Source: Desulfomicrobium escambiense DSM 10707 (GTDB lineage Bacteria > Desulfobacterota > Desulfovibrionia > Desulfovibrionales > Desulfomicrobiaceae). Taken from it: a stretch of 64,000 nt of DNA. Below are positions 33,091 to 41,047 of this stretch, one piece after another. The notes beneath the pieces were generated by a model. It did no database searches. It worked only from the letters and a program-made list of their open reading frames with translations, and had not been told where the DNA came from. The first letter of the stretch is position 1; each line of letters begins with the position of its first letter. Location: positions 1-64,000 of the forward strand of contig NZ_AUAR01000021.1 of assembly GCF_000428825.1 (NCBI RefSeq), written 5' to 3'. The translations under genes were made by a program, and so were the position numbers.

Positions 33091-33768
33091 TCACTGGTGG
33101 GGGCTGGCTTCGTCGCTGTCTCCTCCGCCTCCGTCCCCGCTTCCCGCCACGGCGACGATGGAGGCACCGATGATGGCCAGCGTCGCCGTGGCCACGCCGG
33201 CGGCCGCAAGGGCTTCGGTGTCCGCTTCAGACAGCCCGATCCCCTTGGCCAGAACGATGCTGTTTCCGGCTTTAAGCAGTTTCTGCCCTTGGTCGTTGGT
33301 CAGCTCAAGGGAGCCTTCCGCCATGGTCAGCACGGCCCGGCTTTCCGATACTTCCAGCGTGCCTCGGATCACGGCCTCGGAGCTGACCGGGACCAGGGCC
33401 GGTTTTGCCAGAAAGGTGTCGAACGGGGTTTTGAACTCCACCGGCTTGGCATCCGCGCGCATGGCGAAGGAGACGCTGCCCGTATCGACCAGGACGGTGA
33501 AGGCGTCATGGTCCTCGTGGACGGCAAAGACCGTCTTGTCGGCACCCAGGAGTTGCACGCCGTCGGCCTCGATGAAGCACTGGCCGTTGCAGGCCATGAG
33601 CGTGCCTGTGGGCGCAGGCATCTCGCTTTCCACCACGGCGCCGGTTTTCACCAACTTGACGGAGCCTTCGGGGACAAGTCGTGGCGCAGAAAGGGGAAGA
33701 GCCATCAGGGGCTGAGCGAGGAGCAGGATCGCGGTCAGGAGCGAGGCTATTTTCTGGAACCCGATCAT
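33091..33768 (-). CDS. Secreted FecR-like protein with glycine-rich anchored C-terminus
   Basis: This 225-aa protein has a signal peptide (residues 1-23, MIGFQKIASLLTAILLLAQP), a motif APRLVPEGSVKLVK, a beta-rich middle that resembles FecR-type domains (AFTVLVDTGSVSFAMRA), and a C-terminal hydrophobic helix (ATATLAIIGASIVAVAG) followed by SGDGGGGDSDEASPHQ. The ATG at 33768 has GGAGAA upstream. It lies between the wza gene and the phosphatase gene. The tail, helix then glycine-acid stretch, could be a membrane anchor or sorting signal. A role in sensing or guiding polysaccharide export is only inferred from context. Confidence 0.65.
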   Translation of the reverse strand: MIGFQKIASLLTAILLLAQPLMALPLSAPRLVPEGSVKLVKTGAVVESEMPAPTGTLMACNGQCFIEADGVQLLGADKTVFAVHEDHDAFTVLVDTGSVSFAMRADAKPVEFKTPFDTFLAKPALVPVSSEAVIRGTLEVSESRAVLTMAEGSLELTNDQGQKLLKAGNSIVLAKGIGLSEADTEALAAAGVATATLAIIGASIVAVAGSGDGGGGDSDEASPHQ

Positions 33769-34167
33769 GATGTTCTCCGTGTTTACGTGAAATATTGCGC
33801 GGGGTAGGGACTGGCATGTCATGATTTGTCATGACGCGGATCGGCCCCTTGGATTCGCTTCATTAAAGATCAGTTTGTGTAATAAAAAACAATACCTGCG
33901 CATACTTATTTATAAGAAGGAGTCATGCGCATGTGGCGGTAGGATGAGCCCACTCCAGGTGGGGAGATGGCTTGTGTCTCGGCGGAGCCGACGGAAAGCC
34001 GGATGCTTGCCGGCCTGTTGCAACCATGGATTTTGGAATAGAAGTTCCCATGGGCGTAACGGCTGTATGCATGGCCTCTTTTCGGCCGGGTCCATACGCC
34101 CTGCGTCGTCCTGGTCGCTTGGCTGTGCGGGTTCCGGACAAAGACCGGAGAGCTGCGTGGCGGGTAC
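33769..34167. other. 399-bp gap with palindrome and hairpin cluster
   Basis: A perfect 7-4-7 palindrome GTCATGA-TTTG-TCATGAC lies at 33818-33835, 50 bp before the FecR-like gene start, and may be an operator. From 33949 to 34014 three short perfect hairpins follow one another (CCCAC/GTGGG, TCGGC/GCCGA, GCCGG/CCGGC). They could be the 3' end of the wza transcript or a small structured RNA. No protein-coding frame here is convincing. Confidence 0.4.
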
Positions 34168-35244
34168 TTACTGGGGCGGTGGCTGGTAGCCGACACCGAC
34201 GAGGCCGGTGCCGAGGGTCAGGCGCAGGCCTTGGAAAAAGGCGCTGGCGGCGTTGGATTCGACGAAGATGACGTCTCGGTCCTGAACTTTGAGTTCCGCG
34301 GCTTCGCCGGCCTGCATGTCGTCGAGCGAAAGTTTGGCCACTTCCCGGCGCCCTTTCCCGACGTAGCGGATCAGCTTGATGTTCCTGGAGTCGGCGAAGG
34401 ACTGCAGTCCCCCGGCGGCGACGACGGCCTCCTGCACGGACATCTCTTGGCGGATGGGGTAGGAGCCGGCCTTGCGCACGGCGCCGTCCACATAGATCGA
34501 GCCGGCCTCGGGAACGTAAACCACGTCCCCGCCCTTGACGGCAACGTTAAGTTCCTCGCTGCCTTCTTTGATCATCTGGTCGAGGTCGATGATCAGGCAC
34601 TGCGCGGGCTTTTCGGCTTCACCCTTGCGGCGGATCTGGACGATGCGTCCTGCCGTCTGGCTCAGTCCCTCGGCCAAGGCCAGGACATCCATGAGGTTCA
34701 TGCGTGCGTAGAAGTCATAGGTGCCGGGCTTCTTGAGGGCGCCCATGAGGGTTACCTTGGAGCCGAACTGTTCCTTGACGAAAATGGTGATGTGCGGGTC
34801 CTGCAGGTATTTCTCGAGGTAGAGCCTCTCGACGTGCTGCTCGGCCTCGCGGATGGACAGGCCGGCGACCTGAACGGTGCTCAGCAGGGGCAGGGTCACG
34901 CCTCCGCGGGCGCTGACCCTGGTCTCCGTGTTCAGGTCCGGGGCTTCGAAAATGGAGACCTGGATGAGATCGCCGCCGCCGATGACATAGTCTTCGTAGC
35001 TTGGCGTGGCGGTGAAGGACGCGTAAAGTTTTCTGTTGAGTTCCGCCACCTCTCCGGCGTTCTCGCCATCGGTCGCTGAGCCTGCCAGCTGACCGATTTC
35101 CGTCGTTTCCTTCGGGCCGCTCGCGCCGCAGCCCGCAAAGAAGACGAGCAGGGGGAGCAGGAACGTCAAGAGCGGCCGGTCAAGGCCGGAAGCTTTTCTC
35201 TTCCCGGGAAGGACGGGGTCCGGACGGAATGAGACGGCGCGCAT
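34168..35244 (-). CDS. wza: Polysaccharide export outer-membrane lipoprotein Wza
   Basis: A 358-aa protein with a lipoprotein signal LLTFLLPLLVFFAGCGASG (lipobox FAGC), a Poly_export domain beginning YEDYVIGGGDLIQVSIFEAPD near residue 80, then SLBB repeats (VTLMGALKKPGTYDFYA; IYVDGAVRKAGSYPIRQ). Wza-type octamers form the outer-membrane channel for capsule or exopolysaccharide. The start is uncertain: ATG 35244 is nearest to the signal sequence but lacks a clear ribosome site, and frames open further to 35427. It is divergent from wzc across a 572-bp gap. Confidence 0.9.
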   Translation of the reverse strand: MRAVSFRPDPVLPGKRKASGLDRPLLTFLLPLLVFFAGCGASGPKETTEIGQLAGSATDGENAGEVAELNRKLYASFTATPSYEDYVIGGGDLIQVSIFEAPDLNTETRVSARGGVTLPLLSTVQVAGLSIREAEQHVERLYLEKYLQDPHITIFVKEQFGSKVTLMGALKKPGTYDFYARMNLMDVLALAEGLSQTAGRIVQIRRKGEAEKPAQCLIIDLDQMIKEGSEELNVAVKGGDVVYVPEAGSIYVDGAVRKAGSYPIRQEMSVQEAVVAAGGLQSFADSRNIKLIRYVGKGRREVAKLSLDDMQAGEAAELKVQDRDVIFVESNAASAFFQGLRLTLGTGLVGVGYQPPPQ

Positions 35245-35816
35245 GGTGAGGCCATTCGCTGCGGATTGAAGCCATGGGTGAGGAAATGATTTCAACGAGT
35301 TCGATGTATGAATTATCAAGCGGATCAATTTCATGCTCATATGCTGACACAGGACGACGTCCGAAGACAATACGTAGAAAGTCAGTGAGTCTTCTCGCCC
35401 CCCCCCTTCGCTGGTCGAGCGCGACAAGGGGGGGCTCGTAAGGCTTGCTTCGTCATTACCTTGTTGGCCTCGCTCGCGACGATGTCCACGGACAAGAGTT
35501 CATGATGCTCCCGGATACGTGCCTGCAGGGGGTGCAGCCGGAACCCAGGAGAAGTGTAACTACTGTTTAATATGTATAATATTTATTAATTTACGCATAA
35601 TAATATTTATTTCAGTGATTGATGGATGCTTATTTGTATAAATACTATATTAATTCGCGTGCATAATTATTTCGTGATAATAATTATAATTTGAAAAAAA
35701 TATCATATTCGTTTTCCAATGTCTGATTCGCTTGTTGACAAGATTCACATGCGATAGATAGATGTCAGTCTGTCTTGATTTTTTCTCTGCATGTATATTC
35801 AGAAGGACTGTCATTC
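35245..35816. other. 572-bp divergent regulatory region between wza and wzc
   Basis: The left part has a strong inverted repeat, CCCCCCCTT (35400-35408) pairing with AAGGGGGGG (35426-35434), with an inner CGCT/AGCG stem. The right part, 35560-35720, is very AT-rich and could bend DNA or bind a silencer. TTGACA at 35735-35740 is a perfect -35 box 77 bp before wzc, but no good -10 follows at 16-18 bases. I see no gene. Confidence 0.45.
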
Positions 35817-38147
35817 ATGGGCGATAAATATACGTCTGGAGCCCTTCCTGCAGGGATGGATTCCTACCTTCCTCCTGTCCAGTCCGTTCAGCCAAACCTC
35901 CCTGCTGTCGAGTTCCGTGAAATTTTGCCCCAGGCTGATGACGAGTTGGACCTGAGGGACTACCTGGACGTGCTTATCAGGCGCAAGTGGCTCATCTGCT
36001 CCGTCATGTTCGGGTTTTTCGTGACTGTATTCATTGTAACCCTCGCCATGACTCCCATCTACAAGGCCACGGGGCGACTTGAATTCAACATGCAGCCGCC
36101 CAAGGTCACCAAGTTCGAGGACATGGTCGTCCCCCAGACCCAGACCCGGGAGTTCATGAACACCCAGAGTAAGCTCCTGACCTCGGATTCCCTTGCCTGG
36201 CGTGTCATCGAAACGCTGGATCTGGTCAACAACCCGGATTTCAACACGAATCTCGAAGGTATGGGATTCCTGGCCGCCATCAGCGGGGCCTTGGGCGCGA
36301 TGTCGGGACAACCTGGCGCAGCATCGGAAGCGGGAGGCGTAGCTGCGGAGGTCCAGCAGCGGCTGTTGAAGGTCTTCAGGGAAAATTTGGAAGTCAAGGC
36401 GGAGCGTGACACGACAATCCTGAACCTGGCCTTTTCCTCGCCAAACCCGGCCCTGGCGCGGGACGTGGTCAACACGCTTATCCGTTCCTTCATTTCCTGG
36501 CAGATGGACATGAAGGTCGGTGCCGCCGGGCTGGCCAACGAACAGCTTCAGAAGCAGGTCGAACTGGCCCGCATGCGCCTGGAGAAGTCCGAAGCTGAAC
36601 TGAACAGCTTCGCCCAGAAAGCCGGCATCGTATCCCTCGATAGCCGCATGAACCTCGTCTACAAGCAGCTCGAGGAGATCAACACCGCTCTGGCCGTGGT
36701 TCACGCCCAGCGCCTGTCCAAGGAAGCCCTGCACAACCAGGCCCGCGAGGCCGGCGTTTCTGCAATGCCAGTGGTCATCAACAACGAGCTCATCCAGCAG
36801 CTGCGCGAGCAGCATGTCCTGCTCGTCTCCCAGTACGAGGATCTGCTCGTCGTCTTCAAGCCGGACTACCCCGAGGCTAAACGCCTCAAGGCCAAGATCG
36901 ACGACGTAAGCGCCAGGATCGCCGGCGAGGAGAACCGCATCCTGCAGGGTATCCGCAACGACTACCTCGCGGCAATGAAGAACGAGGAGGGCCTGCGCAA
37001 GCAGGCCGAGGTGGCCACGAGCCAGGCGCTGGAGCTTAACGACAGGGCCACCCAGTTCAAGATCCTGGAACGCGAGGTGGAGACCAACAAGGAAATCCAC
37101 CAGTCCCTGCTGCAGCGTGTCAAGGAGATCGACGCCACGGTCGGCGCCGACATCAGCAATATCCAGGTCGTGGACCATTCGCTGCTGCCCGTGAAACCGG
37201 ATACGCCGAAGATCAGGCGGAACCTGCTACTGGCCATCGGCATCGGGCTCATGCTCGGCATCTCCGCGGCCTTCCTCCTGGAATTCCTTGATAATACGGT
37301 CAAAAGCATGGATGAGATCTCCGATCGCTTCGGCATCCCCATCCTGGGAGTCATCCCGGAGGCCGAGGAGCAGTTCAGGGACAGACTGGACCATCTCGTG
37401 ACCACAGAGCCGAGAGCCGGCTTTTCCGAAGCTATCCGCACCGCCCGCGTGTCCATCCAGCTGTCCACGGCGGCCGAAGGCGGCACGAAGAAACTGCTCG
37501 TGACCAGCACCACCGAGGGCGAGGGCAAGTCGACCATCGCCGCGAACATGGGCCAGGCCTTTGCCGCCGCCGGTGACAAGGTCCTCATCATCGATGCGGA
37601 CCTGCGGCGGCCCTGGCTGCACAAGGTCTTTCCTTCCAGCGGTCCGCGTACGGGAGGTCTGAGCGAACTGCTGATCGGAACCACGACCCTGGAGGAGGTG
37701 GTCCGCAAAACAGGCCAGGAGAATCTGTATTTTATGCCGGCCGGCCTGCTGCCGCCCAACCCGGCCGAACTGCTGGCCTCCAAGCGCATGCGCCAGTATC
37801 TGGACGAACTCGGCACGACCTACGACCGCATCATCATCGACGGACCACCTTCGGTCGGATTTGCCGACGTGCTTGTGCTTGGCAGTCTGGTCAACGGGGT
37901 TATCCTGGTCACCACCCTGGGCAGGACCCACCGTCAGGCCCTGCGGCTCTTCCGGCGATCCCTGGCGAACATCAACGCGCGCTTGCTCGGGACCATCGTC
38001 AACCGTCTCGACGTGCAGAACCGCATCGGGGGATACTACACGAAATACTACAAATACTACTATCACTCCTATTCCTACGGTGTCGGGCAGGCGGAACTGC
38101 CGTCGGAGAGCGCAGCGGGACAGACGGAGGAAAAGCGCGCATCCTGA
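35817..38147 (+). CDS. wzc: Wzc-type chain-length regulator and BY-tyrosine kinase
   Basis: This 776-aa inner-membrane protein has a Wzz domain with a first helix near residues 55-75 (WLICSVMFGFFVTVFIVTL), long periplasmic coiled coils, a second helix near 468-490, then a BY-kinase domain with Walker A TEGEGKST (Lys571), Walker A' VLIIDADLRRP and Walker B IIIDGPPS. The C-terminal tyrosine cluster GGYYTKYYKYYYHSYSYG is the autophosphorylation site. It controls assembly and export with Wza. ATG 35817 has AAGGA about 10 bases upstream. The PHP phosphatase at 31.7 kb is its likely partner. Confidence 0.95.
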   Translation: MGDKYTSGALPAGMDSYLPPVQSVQPNLPAVEFREILPQADDELDLRDYLDVLIRRKWLICSVMFGFFVTVFIVTLAMTPIYKATGRLEFNMQPPKVTKFEDMVVPQTQTREFMNTQSKLLTSDSLAWRVIETLDLVNNPDFNTNLEGMGFLAAISGALGAMSGQPGAASEAGGVAAEVQQRLLKVFRENLEVKAERDTTILNLAFSSPNPALARDVVNTLIRSFISWQMDMKVGAAGLANEQLQKQVELARMRLEKSEAELNSFAQKAGIVSLDSRMNLVYKQLEEINTALAVVHAQRLSKEALHNQAREAGVSAMPVVINNELIQQLREQHVLLVSQYEDLLVVFKPDYPEAKRLKAKIDDVSARIAGEENRILQGIRNDYLAAMKNEEGLRKQAEVATSQALELNDRATQFKILEREVETNKEIHQSLLQRVKEIDATVGADISNIQVVDHSLLPVKPDTPKIRRNLLLAIGIGLMLGISAAFLLEFLDNTVKSMDEISDRFGIPILGVIPEAEEQFRDRLDHLVTTEPRAGFSEAIRTARVSIQLSTAAEGGTKKLLVTSTTEGEGKSTIAANMGQAFAAAGDKVLIIDADLRRPWLHKVFPSSGPRTGGLSELLIGTTTLEEVVRKTGQENLYFMPAGLLPPNPAELLASKRMRQYLDELGTTYDRIIIDGPPSVGFADVLVLGSLVNGVILVTTLGRTHRQALRLFRRSLANINARLLGTIVNRLDVQNRIGGYYTKYYKYYYHSYSYGVGQAELPSESAAGQTEEKRAS

Positions 38148-38219
38148 AACGGCTTTCGACGGGGAGACTTTTGCGAAGACGCTTTTCCGTAACCTTTGAG
38201 ACATGGGCAGGGAGAGGGC

Positions 38220-39443
38220 ATGAGTCAGGCCCGGTTGCGGGTATTGGGCCGGTTTCTTGGGGTCGCCATATGCTTCTCCATGGGCGGGATGCTGCTCTTC
38301 TGGGCCTTCGGCTCTTCACGGCTGGCCGTGCGTGATATCGATTTCGTGCTGCAAAGCCCGCTCATGGACCCATGGGCCCAGGCCTGGATCGTGCGCGGGG
38401 ACGACGCCCGTTTCCGGCGCATGGACACCGCCCGTGCCGCAGACGCCTACTGGCAGGCCGTGGGTCGAAACCCCCTCCTTTTCGGCGGGTGGTTCGCCCT
38501 GGCCCGGCTGGAGCGGCAGCGGGGCGCCGCCCGACAGGCGGACACCTTGCACGATTTTCTCCTGGCAGCCGTCCCCCCCTCGACGTCCTGGGGATGGCAG
38601 CATTTACTGCTCGCCGCGGACAGGCGGGATGACTCGCGTTTCCGGCAGGGATTCAATTTCGTTCTCGGACACATGCCCCGGCACCGCCAGGAGGCCGTCG
38701 AACTGGCCCTCGGGTTCTGGGGCGGATGGTCGGCGGTCCTTAAAGGCGCCGTAGCGGCGAACAGGTGGAGCGTGCTCGAGGAGTGCATGGCTCGCAAGGC
38801 GGTCGACGAAGCCATCGGCCTTTACTCCACCCTTGCGGCGGACCCGGAAGCGCGGCCGGACGCGGCCAGGCAGGCCCGTTTCATCGATTTTCTTTTGGAC
38901 TCCAAACGCTGGAATGATGCGGCCGACACGTGGAGGAGTTCCGGACTTTTCCGGGACGGTCTTGTGGACAACGGCGGATTCGAGGCGCCCTTAACCGGCA
39001 CGGCTTTCGGATGGCGGCAGGCGTCCGCCGACGGTGCGGAAGTGCGCCGGGAACCCAGGAGCGAGACGGGAGGATATGCCGTACGCTTTCGTTTTCTGGG
39101 CACCACCAATCTGCGTTACAATCATTTCTCCCAATATGTGGCCGTAGAGCCGGGACAGGTCTATGAATTGCGCTTTGCCGCCAAGTCCGAGCGCCTGACC
39201 ACCGACCGCGGGCCGTTCGTGGAGATCGGGGGCATGGAATGTCCGGGCTTCCGGGCGGCCAGCCCGGAAATCACAGGCAGCCGAGGCTGGAGCGGAAACG
39301 TCGTAACCTTCGAGGTCCCCGATGGATGCCGGGTATTGCGGGTCGCGGTACGCCGCGACGAGAGCCTGAAATTCGACAACAAGATTGCGGGGGATTTCTG
39401 GATCGATGATGTGGAAATCGTCCAAAGGCCCAGCCAGCCCTGA
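38220..39443 (+). CDS. Hypothetical membrane-anchored TPR-like protein with carbohydrate-binding-like domain
   Basis: This 407-aa protein has an N-terminal membrane helix (GVAICFSMGGMLLFWAF), a helical middle that reads like TPR repeats (ADAYWQAVGRNPLLFGGWFALARLERQ), and a C-terminal beta-rich region from about residue 255 with NGGFEAPLTGTAFGWR and YVAVEPGQVYELRF, a pattern typical of CBM-like jelly-roll domains. GGGAG stands just upstream of ATG 38220. It follows wzc by 72 bp and precedes the J-domain gene, which its end overlaps. Similar proteins occur beside O-antigen ligase genes in exopolysaccharide loci; function is unknown. Confidence 0.7.
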   Translation: MSQARLRVLGRFLGVAICFSMGGMLLFWAFGSSRLAVRDIDFVLQSPLMDPWAQAWIVRGDDARFRRMDTARAADAYWQAVGRNPLLFGGWFALARLERQRGAARQADTLHDFLLAAVPPSTSWGWQHLLLAADRRDDSRFRQGFNFVLGHMPRHRQEAVELALGFWGGWSAVLKGAVAANRWSVLEECMARKAVDEAIGLYSTLAADPEARPDAARQARFIDFLLDSKRWNDAADTWRSSGLFRDGLVDNGGFEAPLTGTAFGWRQASADGAEVRREPRSETGGYAVRFRFLGTTNLRYNHFSQYVAVEPGQVYELRFAAKSERLTTDRGPFVEIGGMECPGFRAASPEITGSRGWSGNVVTFEVPDGCRVLRVAVRRDESLKFDNKIAGDFWIDDVEIVQRPSQP

Positions 39444-40806
39444 ATCCGGGGGTGCTTCCACCTTCCGTAACGGGCCGGAACCGGCGTTACAGCGTCTGGT
39501 CCGGCTTGTCGCCGATGAGGGGGGCGTGCATTCGTTCCTCCACCGGGCCACGGCGGATCAGGGCGTGGTCGAGGAAGCGAGGGCCTTGACCCGGATGCTG
39601 CTGGGGGGACAGGATATTCCCGAAGCATGCCGACAACTCTGCCGACGTATCCTCGTGGACGAATCCCTCCTGCGGGCCCGGCTGTGGGCCGTGGCCTCTC
39701 TTTTCCCGGATCGGGGATCAACCATCGCGGGGCCGTATCAAATCCTGGGCGTTGAACCCTCGTCAGGGCAGGACGCCGTCAAGCAGGCCTTCAGGGCCCT
39801 TTGCCGCCAATGGCATCCGGATCACAATCAGGGCGACCCTGAGGCAGCGACCCGTTTCAGGCAGATCAAGATCGCCTTCGACATGGTCAACGAATCCGCG
39901 GGAGCCCGAGGATGGGCGCCGCCCCCCGGAGTGAACACATGGGGGGAGTCGGGGCCGTGCGGAGAGAGGAAAACGTGGCCCCGCCTGCGTCGTCTGACGC
40001 CGTTGGCGGCCGTCGTGGCGCTTCTGGTTCTGACCGTGAGCGGTGCGGACCTCGTGTTTCAATATCTTCGGCCTGGGTTTACGCCCCGCGAAACATTCCG
40101 AACCGTCAATGTCCCGCCTGACATGAAGCCCGCAACAGGCGAGGACGAAGCACTCCCGGGCGCGAGGGAGCCTTTGGTTCTTCCGGGGGCGACATCCTGG
40201 CAGTCCGCCGTCGGGACAGCCGACCGGCCCGCATCCCCTGCAACCGGCGGCCGTGGAGATTCCGGCGCCGCTCACGGCAGTGCCGCTCAAGGCACTCCGT
40301 CGGGTCCCAACGGTGCCGTAGTCCTGCAGGATGCCCCGAAACTGGACGAGGAGCGGGGATGCGGGGCTGCCGGCCGGGTCGCCGTCGCGCACGGGAAGGT
40401 TGCCGAGTCCTCCCCGAAGAAGGCCCATGAGAACATGGAAGGCCTGCGCGATGCCGAGGAACGCCTGGCAATGTTCATCGCCGCCTATGTTCGGGATTAC
40501 TCCCGACGGGACCTGGAGGGCTTTATGCGGCACTTCACCCCATCCGCCCTCGAGAACGGGACGCCGATCACGTCCCTGCGCCTTCGCTACGAGGAGAGTT
40601 TCCGCAACATGCCGGCTGTGCGGTACAGTATCATGGCGGACTCCATGAGCGTCGGGCCCGACCACGTCCGTTTCGTGGGCCGCTGCGAGCTGCGGGGGTT
40701 CCTCGCCGACGGTAAACCCATCGCGATGAACGGGACGCTACACATGGACCTGGAACCCTTCGGGTCGACGTTTCGCGTGCGCAGCCTGCAGTACGCCATT
40801 CGCTGA
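39406..40806 (+). CDS. Membrane J-domain protein with C-terminal NTF2-like domain
   Basis: This 466-aa protein has a J domain at about residues 118-165, GPYQILGVEPSSGQDAVKQA, with the HPD tripeptide at 137-139. A membrane helix follows near 198-222 (LTPLAAVVALLVLTVSGADL), then a long low-complexity Gly/Ala/Pro linker, and a C-terminal SnoaL/NTF2-like domain from about 355 (AYVRDYSRRDLEGFMRHFTP). The J domain would recruit DnaK at the inner membrane. The start is unclear: it overlaps the end of the upstream gene, and ATG 39406, 39409 or TTG 39385 are possible, none with a good ribosome site. Confidence 0.75.
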   Translation: MMWKSSKGPASPESGGASTFRNGPEPALQRLVRLVADEGGVHSFLHRATADQGVVEEARALTRMLLGGQDIPEACRQLCRRILVDESLLRARLWAVASLFPDRGSTIAGPYQILGVEPSSGQDAVKQAFRALCRQWHPDHNQGDPEAATRFRQIKIAFDMVNESAGARGWAPPPGVNTWGESGPCGERKTWPRLRRLTPLAAVVALLVLTVSGADLVFQYLRPGFTPRETFRTVNVPPDMKPATGEDEALPGAREPLVLPGATSWQSAVGTADRPASPATGGRGDSGAAHGSAAQGTPSGPNGAVVLQDAPKLDEERGCGAAGRVAVAHGKVAESSPKKAHENMEGLRDAEERLAMFIAAYVRDYSRRDLEGFMRHFTPSALENGTPITSLRLRYEESFRNMPAVRYSIMADSMSVGPDHVRFVGRCELRGFLADGKPIAMNGTLHMDLEPFGSTFRVRSLQYAIR

Positions 40807-41047
40807 CCCAGTCCGACATTCCTGCGGCCATGGCGCCGCACCCTGCCTGAACCCGACCTCCCGAGCGCACTGAACGGGCTCGCGCGTCTGCCCCCGGCAA
40901 GAACTCGTCATCTCCGGGCAGGCGGCGCTTTTACGTGCCGCAGTACCCGGCCAGCTCGGAATATGGAAGGGGAGAGGGAATGGCGTAGGCTATTGGCCCG
41001 CCCTGCACGGGAAGGCTCGTCCCTGCTCGGCCGGCGTGCCGAAGCGT
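40807..41047. other. Convergent gap with possible terminator
   Basis: CTGCCCCCGG (40888-40897) can pair with CCGGGCAG (40914-40921) with a two-base bulge, and TTTT follows seven bases later on the plus strand. This may end the wzc transcript. No gene is seen. Confidence 0.3.

Noticed and set aside
33912-33941. AAGGAG followed by the 5-codon frame ATGCGCATGTGGCGGTAG on the plus strand, like a leader peptide.
   Set aside because: No plus-strand gene follows for 1.8 kb and the frame is too short to be distinguished from chance.
33900-34170. Possible c-di-GMP-I (GEMM) riboswitch because of GGAAAGCC and GCCGG segments.
   Set aside because: The conserved GEMM core sequences and tetraloop receptor arrangement are absent in both orientations.
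35735-35763. Perfect TTGACA box proposed as a full sigma-70 promoter for wzc.
   Set aside because: The segment at 16-18 bases spacing matches the -10 consensus poorly, so I kept it only as a possible -35 in the gap description.
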